34,186 nucleotides of DNA from positions 1 through 34,186 of the forward strand of contig JAAXQI010000033.1 of NCBI GenBank assembly GCA_012974315.1, given 5' to 3'. Under the pieces are notes generated by a model. That model was not told the DNA's origin. It made no database searches and was given only the letters and a program-made list of their open reading frames with translations. The position numbers and the translations under genes are program-made. The stretch comes from Desulfobacterales bacterium (GTDB lineage: Bacteria > Desulfobacterota > Desulfobulbia > Desulfobulbales > BM004). Below are positions 34,082-34,186 of the stretch, piece by piece. The stretch's first letter is position 1; every line of letters starts with the position of its first letter.

Positions 34082-34186
34082 GCAAACTCAGCAAAGTTCC
34101 TCTTGGGGCCTTGGTATACTGGAATGACGAATTTTTTTGAGCAATAAGATTCTTTCAAGGCTGTAATCCAGTAACAGTCGAGGAAA

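Overview
The window looks like chromosomal DNA of a sulfate-reducing (or sulfur-disproportionating) member of the Desulfobacterota, probably Desulfobulbia. The key marker is a complete reductive-type dissimilatory sulfite reductase operon, dsrA-dsrB-dsrD; DsrD is essentially restricted to organisms that run Dsr in the reductive direction. The other genes are ordinary housekeeping genes of a Gram-negative anaerobe. There is no phage, integrase, IS element, CRISPR array, rRNA or tRNA that I can recognise.

Layout, left to right. (1) 1-3.9 kb, + strand: metK and ahcY of the activated methyl cycle, then an unrecognised protein with faint protein-kinase/APH-like features. (2) 3.9-7.85 kb, - strand: dsrA-dsrB-dsrD ends at a strong terminator, followed by birA. 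A near-consensus sigma70 promoter and overlapping palindromes lie upstream of dsrA. (3) 7.85-12.1 kb, - strand: an RND efflux pump and its periplasmic adaptor, with no outer-membrane channel gene beside them. (4) 12.3-18.6 kb, - strand: pgi, rpe and a two-domain M16 peptidase, apparently one transcript, then an O-methyltransferase. (5) 18.9-24.8 kb, + strand: a cysteine-motif small protein, GspA/ExeA-like ATPase, GspB-like protein, MltD-like lytic transglycosylase with LysM, a MORN-repeat protein and an Mrr-like protein. This is a cell-wall/envelope cluster. (6) 24.8-27.7 kb: a small unknown gene and a SerA-type dehydrogenase (- strand), facing an alanine dehydrogenase (+) that is broken by an internal deletion removing its NAD-binding loop. 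(7) 27.7-29.9 kb, - strand: an SH3-domain protein and a compact operon of a thiamine-binding-family protein, a 54-aa CXXC microprotein absent from the ORF track, and a membrane 4Fe-4S protein. (8) 30.1-34.1 kb, + strand: nadB, pgeF and rsmB.

Two themes link the window. Methyl-group and cofactor metabolism (metK, ahcY, methyltransferases) could supply SAM for the siroheme of DsrAB, although that is inference from proximity. Second, several intergenic zones on the right side carry tandem repeats: a 27-bp array after ald, a 7-bp array at the pgeF stop, and an 18-bp array that has become the N-terminal coding sequence of pgeF. Together with the broken ald they suggest local repeat-driven plasticity.

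I did not find a clearly new multi-gene system. The most interesting leads are the dsrA promoter/operator, the CXXC microprotein operon, the ald deletion, the stand-alone GspAB-transglycosylase-MORN cluster and the repeat-derived start of pgeF.
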